Source of the DNA: Hyparrhenia diplandra
Lineage: Eukaryota; Streptophyta; Magnoliopsida; Poales; Poaceae
Length of the DNA stretch: 64,000 nucleotides
Reading direction: 5' to 3'
Assembly (NCBI GenBank): GCA_015847255.1
Contig: JADLZK010009021.1
Coordinates: forward strand, 186,001-250,000
Under the pieces are notes generated by a model that was given only the letters and a program-made list of their open reading frames with translations, was not told where the DNA came from and did no database searches. The translations under genes and the position numbers were made by a program. The first letter of the stretch is position 1. The number at the start of each line of letters is the position of its first letter. This document shows positions 58,728-64,000 of the stretch, piece by piece.

Positions 58728-59454
58728 TTAGTATATACAAATAGAAGGACTAGGGAAGTTCACCTCATCAATGGCTCAATGGAAGGCCAAGTGTACGTGT
58801 TGAATATCTTAAAGAGACTTACAAATAACCCAGACATTGAGTTTATCAATTTTGCATCATCAATTTTCTTGTCTTTTATTTGTTTGAGATATGACATGAG
58901 TTTTATATAATCATTTGCAATGGAACCTATCCAAATTCATTAATCAAACTCAATAGTTCTTTAACTGTTTTGCAATTCAACCACCAAAACTTTGTTCCCA
59001 AAAATAACTCGACCACCAAAACCAACAAAGAGACTTGAATGCACTTTCACTTCGGTAGGCCGTTTAGGATCGTGGGCGACGCCGTGGGTGCGGAGCTACT
59101 CCTTATCGTAGCCCAATTTCACTTCCGCGGTCGTTCACCAGATTCAATCTAGCAAAGGATGATAGAAAAGTTCACTAAATCATCAGCAAACGGTCAATTT
59201 TTTTTTTTTTTTTTTTTGAAAAAATCGTTTCTGCACGTTTCCAATTTTAAAAAGAAATAAATTTATAGTCACTTTTTAAAAAAAAAAGAAATAAATTTAT
59301 ACTTACAGTTTTATGTAAAACATTTTTTAGAAAAAAAAAAATGATTTTTAAGACATTCGTCTAAAAAAAAGATCCCAACACGTTCTGATATAATTTTATA
59401 TAGAAAGAGACAGTATAACAAATATAAATAAAATAAAATATACGTATATTTGCC
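58728..59454. other. intergenic, upstream of the TRAPP gene
   Basis: AT-rich, with long T and A runs at 59198-59226 and 59275-59345. No gene or complete element recognised. The final 150 bp is probably the promoter of the TRAPP gene; TATAAATAAAATAAAATATAC near 59421 may hold its TATA element. Confidence 0.4.
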
Positions 59455-59663
59455 CAACCATCCCTCTCGTCGTTCCCGTTCTCCTCGGATCCCTCGTCCG
59501 TCCGTCGCCGCCGCCGCCGCCTCATCTCCCAGATCGAGCCCCGCCCCGCGTCCCCCTGTCTTCCCAAATTGGGTTCTAGTTGAGCTCCCGCCATCGCCGC
59601 CGCGCTACACCAGGTGCCGAGAGGCCTTCGCCGATATCTTCGCCGGCGAAGAGCGCCCAGCAG
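59455..59663 (+). other. probable 5'UTR exon of the TRAPP gene
   Basis: A CT-rich, GC-rich leader ending in AGCAG followed by GTATTCCC, a good splice donor at 59664. Downstream acceptors are at about 60217 (TTTACAG) and 60238 (TCTGCAG), before the ATG at 60292. The 85-codon frame through it is a chance upstream ORF. Inferred from splice signals. Confidence 0.55.
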
Positions 59664-60291
59664 GTATTCCCACCCCCTTCTCTTCCCTGTTTGCCGTGCG
59701 AAACTGAGTTCCCAAACTACCTCAATCTACTTGTCTATTCGATGCCTAGTAACTTTCTAACTTTTTGCGTACAATTAGAGCTGAGAATAGTCTTTGACAC
59801 ATGAATCAAAAGATGAAACATAATGTTACATGCTTATTTTTATTTTTGTTTGGATGATAAAATGTTTTTACAAATTCAGTGTTATGTTTCTTAGACAGAT
59901 TGAGGGCTCTATATAAAAACCAATTCAGTGCATTAATTTGGTGGTTCATGACCAAATCAAAAAAATTGGACATGAAATGGAGGATCAGTTATGCTTCTGC
60001 TGGGTATGAGCAAAAGTTATTATGTAATTTGAACAATGGCCGCTGATACTGAATTAACATTCTGAGTGCTTGGTGTTCATAAATTCAAATCAGAGAGATC
60101 TTAATCCGATTGAGAAAAATATCGATTCAGAGAAGCTGAACTGTTTAAACACCTACTAGAAGTGCTCTTTACTAGTTGTCTGTTACTATTATGATTTATC
60201 AAGCATTTTTTTACAGGACCCTGGGTGTTTCTCTGCAGCTGATACATACAGGAAATTTATTTTCATCTCTACTCCGCCTTCTTTGGCGAAT

Positions 60292-61490
60292 ATGGCACTA
60301 GCGGCTATCTATAACCTTTTCATCATTAATAAATCTGGCGGCCTTATATACTACAAGGTTATTCCTGGGATCCCCTTTCTCTTCTTTATTGAGATATTCT
60401 AGACCTCCTGCTGTCAACCGTGTCATCTGAAGAACCTGCACATATCTCCAGGACTATGGTTCAGCAGGGAGGATGGATACCAACGACAGTCTGAGATTAG
60501 CAAGTCTCTGGCATTCAATGCATGCTATCTCCCAGCAACTCTCCCCTACCCCTGGTTGTACTGGCATTGACCTGTTACAAGCCCATAACTTTGATCTCCA
60601 TTGTTTTCAATCCCTCACAGGTATGTAAACTCCTTAACAGTTCATACTGGTCTGCATCCTATAGTTCTGAGCTAATGCATACTTGGGGTGTGTGGGTGCA
60701 TTTACTGAATCAATTTAGACAAGTTCTGAATTAAGTATACAGGTCATAAACTTCAACAACTTTATTTTTCCCCTTTTACATGTCAAGAGGGTGATCTCAT
60801 TGATATTGCATAAAAGGACGTATTCAGTGTAGAGGGCTCCCGCTCTGTGTGCAGTCGGTTATGTGGTGACCATTACATTGCATGTGTGGGAATTACTTCC
60901 ATTTCTACTATTACTTTGCCACTGAAGTCAGAGTTATGGTGGCACTCAGTAGCAGTGTTTTTAACAAAGGAATGGCAAGATTTTGTAGCATGTGAGATAT
61001 TTTTGGGGAAGTGGGGCTTTAATGCTTATGGTAGAAAATGGAGATTTTGAAACCTGTTACATTCCATTTGCAAAACAATTGTTGTTGGAGCCATTGATAA
61101 TTTTATATGAACCATTGCGCAGCTGAAACATATCTTTGAGGTAGATTGATTTGTCCCTAGAGTTAACTTATGCAGCTATGTTTTTATCTTTCGGTTGTTT
61201 GAGATTGTGATCTATAATTGTTGAATAGTAACTCACCCAAATTGGCATGTTTCACATATATAGTATATGCTCTGATTGTTTCACTTGCTTCAGGGACAAA
61301 ATTTTTTGTTGTATGCGAAACCGGAGCTCCAAATATGGAAATGCTGCTGAAAGCGATTTATGAGCTGTACACGGACTTTGTTTTGAAGAATCCGTTCTAT
61401 GAGATGGAGATGCCGATTCGGTGTGAGCTGTTTGATCACAACCTGGCTCAGGTGATCCAGAAGGACCGTGTTGCACTTCTGGGTCGATGA
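60292..61490 (+). CDS. TRS23: TRAPP complex subunit 4 (TRS23), three coding exons
   Basis: Core subunit of the TRAPP tethering complexes, which activate Rab1/Ypt1-type GTPases in ER-Golgi and post-Golgi traffic. Exons 60292-60357, 60452-60620 and 61294-61490 join in phase to 143 codons plus a TGA, the normal size. Motifs: IYNLFIINKSGGLIYYKDYG (sybindin N-terminus), G-R-M-D-T-N-D-S-L-R-L-A-S-L-W-H-S-M, G-T-K-F-F-V-V-C-E-T-G, then VLKNPFYEMEMPIRCELFD and a C-terminal QVIQKDRVALLGR. The longin-like fold is a property of the family. No lesion is seen. A separate 5'UTR exon upstream is likely. Confidence 0.94.
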
Positions 61491-61987
61491 ATCTCAAAAA
61501 CTTATGGCCTCAATCAAACCCTAATCATGCATCTTGTACTTTCCTTTTTTTTCTCTACATTATTACCCTTGCTCTGCTGGAACTATAAGTTCCACTGGTG
61601 GCACAACAGATAACTTGAATAGTGTGTTGTTCGCTTGTCATCTACTTTTGATATAAATGGGATGTAGAGCTTTGTGTTCATAAAATGTTGGCACAAATAG
61701 TAACTCCATGGAAGCTGCTTTTGTTCTAGCATGTCCGCATGAGTAGTGATCTGGTATTCCTCGTTGGGGATCATGTTCAGGTGACCACTGGTCTATGTTC
61801 TGAAGATGAATGCCACCATGAACCAGCGTGGTGGCCATGCCATCAGGCTCCATTTTGTTTGTGGTTTTTGGATGAACTGAATGATCCATCCATGCCTCAT
61901 TTGGTTTCAATGATATTTGTTTCGTGTTCAAAAGAATGGAACCTAGGCTAAAAGATGGTTGTCCTGAGATCTCTGCACAACTGATAT

Positions 61988-62342
61988 TTGCTTCAAGCCC
62001 TGAACATGAACAATGTGATCCATCTCAAGGAGGGTTACCAGGTGAATATATATTCAGCTGGTGGTTTTTGTACAACTTTGTCATCATTAACAGAAGTGAG
62101 CATTGAAGGGTGCCAGAACCTGAGTGATTGCAGATTGGAAGGTACAATTTCTACATCAAACTTATGTACCTGCTTCCATCAGGAAAATAGAGATTGCACA
62201 TTGCAGAAATGTAAAATCAGTAGGAATTGAACACTTTGAAGATTCAACTTACCTTGACGAATTGAAGGTGTACAATTGTCCAAACATCACACATCTGTTG
62301 GTGCCATCATTATCCAGAAGAAAACTCGAACTGAATGAATGA
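61988..62342 (+). pseudogene. NLR leucine-rich-repeat relic
   Basis: Two overlapping frames carry leucine-rich-repeat pieces typical of grass NLR C-termini: L-S-S-L-T-E-V-S-I-E-G-C-Q-N-L-S near 62075-62130, then S-I-R-K-I-E-I-A-H-C-R-N-V-K-S-V and Y-L-D-E-L-K-V-Y-N-C-P-N-I-T-H to a TGA at 62340-62342. A frame change lies near 62130. No NB-ARC was found between here and the TRAPP gene, so it is a 3' remnant, likely of a relative of the NLR beginning at 63779. Confidence 0.6.
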
Positions 62343-63778
62343 TTCTGGTAACCTATGAGAGCATCAATCGAATGTAGTTCCCTCGGCTCGTTTTGCATCT
62401 ATCGTGTGACTGATGATGTGGCATCCATCGACAACAAAAGTGAAGCCTAGCAGTGCTACATGAGTTGAAGATCAGCAACTGTCCATGTCTGATATATTAG
62501 ATTCAATAGAGTAGACATGTGAGTGAAAACATGCATGAAAGATATATTTTAAGTTATAGTACGTTTGAACATCATGATAGCTATGCAATTTACGAGAGAG
62601 CGACTTGGTTACTTTTACATTTTGCTTTTACTTATGTTGTATTTGGTTGAGTGGTTTAGCTTTCTAAAATCACATATGCAGATATCTAGTTTAGTATAGT
62701 TTTTAAAAAGGCACAAAATTTCTATGTGGTAAAATAAAAATAATAATAATAGAACAACATAAGAAAACTGTGGTCATCATGTTTAGTCCGTTTTTATCCC
62801 TATCTCTTTAGAGGTTTTCAAAATTGGACGTCTGGGATTCATGATTGAGCCAGACAGGTCCTTAGTGCTTGTTTACTTTGGTTGTGAACGTGGGATGAAG
62901 GTGCACCCTCCACTAAACAGGTCATAGTGGATTACTTGTATATTTTCCTCGAATTTACAGCGTCATTAGCCCCAAACGAGCCTCTGGTCTCTGGGCCTAA
63001 TGGAGGTGCACCTTCGTTCTCAAAAGAAAAGGTGCACCTTTGTTCTAGCTTTATCTTCTGTTGGAGCATATTCCTTGCAGCCGGAGGGAGACCGGAGAAG
63101 CGGAGACCAAGGCTCCCACGGTCATAGCCACAGCCACAGCCAGAGCCATGACGAAGGGCGTTTGGGGAGGCCAGGGCGAGAGCTGAGTTGACCGAGCTAG
63201 GCGATGCCGCCGCAGGCGCAGCTCCGTCGTCCGAGCGAGGAAGAGGATCCTCTGTCAAAATCTTCGTCAGCCCTCTCATTGCAGTGGTAAGCCCCAATCA
63301 ATCCCTTCATCTAGTAACTAGTATCTGTACTCGGGAAAAGCAGATGACTTGTTGCAGCATCAGAACGGGTCAGCAGTGGAGAAAAGCCAATCTCCTCCAT
63401 CAGAGGTCGGGCACAGATTCTTACAAACCAGCCTGTATAAGCTGACCAGCCACACTTCTTCACACGAACAAACAAAACAATACTCGTACTAGGTAATTAG
63501 TATTTGCCTATTTGTCCGATTAATTGCTTTGTCTTGCAAATACTCACAAGTGACCCCTTCAGTTTTTGCCTTGCAAACTAAACAGATGGCATAATTAAGC
63601 TGCTGGCGGTTGTTGGGTGCATCTGACATCACCAAACCTCTGTCTTAATTACTTCCCTTCCTGTAAGTCCCTGCCCCTGCCAAGTTTCACATACTTCAAA
63701 TGATTGATAGGGATTATTGACTTCTGTAGTGCTCAACTCGTCCATTATATTATTTTTGTCCAGGACAGACAAGCCAGC
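62343..63778 (+). other. intergenic and probable NLR leader with 5'UTR intron
   Basis: AT-rich to about 62900. 63060-63286 is leader-like, GC-rich DNA ending in GCAGTG before the donor GTAAGCC at 63287; a matching acceptor TTTTGTCCAG ends at 63763, 15 bases before the NLR ATG. I infer a 5'UTR exon and a 477-bp leader intron. No other gene seen. Confidence 0.45.
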
Positions 63779-64000
63779 ATGAGCCTATCCAAGGCCATTG
63801 GAGTCATTAGTGGCATCAATGAGTTTGGTAACTTGTTCCAGTTGGTCACATCTGCTGTCTCATATATGCGCTCCAAGTGGAATGGATCACAGGAGAAACA
63901 ACAACTTAAACAAGAAGATCTACTGCAGTTGCAAAGCGACCTTCAACGCCTTACTGATACTCTACCGGCAATGTACAACCTCATTGATCGAGCAGAGTGG
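63779..64000 (+). CDS. NLR immune receptor N-terminus (partial, cut by window end)
   Basis: The frame is open from the ATG at 63779 to the window end (74 codons): M-S-L-S-K-A-I-G-V-I-S-G-I-N-E-F, then LVTSAVSYMRSKW, EDLLQLQSDLQRLTDTLPAM and Y-N-L-I-D-R-A-E-W. This heptad-rich start matches the Rx-type coiled-coil N-terminal domain of grass CC-NB-LRR receptors. The next expected features (EDVID-like motif, then NB-ARC) lie outside. Start chosen because the acceptor at 63763 is just upstream and no earlier in-frame ATG fits. The LRR relic to its left suggests a local NLR cluster. Confidence 0.75.
   Translation, partial: MSLSKAIGVISGINEFGNLFQLVTSAVSYMRSKWNGSQEKQQLKQEDLLQLQSDLQRLTDTLPAMYNLIDRAEW

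Noticed and set aside
1..64000. CRISPR arrays, operons, prophage or bacterial signals
   Set aside because: No regularly spaced short repeats with unique spacers were seen; gene structure and repeats are plant nuclear throughout.

Overview
This is nuclear DNA from a grass (Poaceae). The split genes have canonical GT-AG introns, the proteins are plant families, GC-rich coding islands sit in AT-rich intergenic DNA, and Stowaway/Tourist-type MITEs, grass-type LTR retrotransposons, CACTA, hAT-like, Helitron and SINE elements are dense. The species cannot be fixed from the sequence alone; the gene content looks rice-like or from a close relative.

Layout. 1-160 and 11556-12540 are two halves of a GC-rich, 5'UTR-like site split by a non-autonomous LTR retrotransposon (165-11550; LTRs of about 3.9 kb, interior 3.6 kb, 5-bp target duplication CATCA). 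Its architecture is LARD-like. The interior lacks gag-pol but carries two related copies of an unnamed domain. 12.5-14.7 kb holds a GC-rich promoter-like block and a Helitron 3' end with a helicase C-terminal remnant. A tRNA-derived SINE lies at 15.6-15.9 kb.

17.07-35.69 kb (minus strand) is a 41-exon callose synthase (glucan-synthase-like) gene. One intron holds a complete Copia element in antisense (20327-25044, target duplication GTTAG); other introns hold a Stowaway MITE and a 106-bp tandem duplication. 36-48 kb is transposon-rich: Tourist-like MITEs, one of them split by a polyadenylated retroposon, a TTA-flanked element with a GC-rich core, a hAT-like element and a CACTA element. 49.4-50.0 kb is an intact ATL-type RING-H2 ubiquitin ligase gene. 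51-53.6 kb contains a non-LTR RNase H relic, a Copia gag relic and an 844-bp solo LTR. 54.96-57.78 kb (minus strand) is a tonoplast monosaccharide transporter gene of the TMT type. 59.4-61.5 kb (plus strand) is an intact TRAPP subunit gene (TRS23/TRAPPC4). The right edge has a decayed NLR leucine-rich-repeat relic and the start of a further NLR gene cut by the window end.

The host genes are unrelated housekeeping, transport and defence genes, not an operon or pathway. The most striking global feature is that the callose synthase and TMT genes keep every splice site and conserved motif, yet are broken by many 1-2 base indels, mostly in homopolymers or GC-rich spots. The two LTRs of the large element likewise differ mainly by clustered small indels in GC-rich parts while an AT-rich stretch of about 265 bp is identical. 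I read this mainly as consensus-sequence error, with recent pseudogenisation as the alternative. I did not find a convincing undescribed functional system; the best candidate for novelty is the duplicated unnamed domain in the large non-autonomous retrotransposon.
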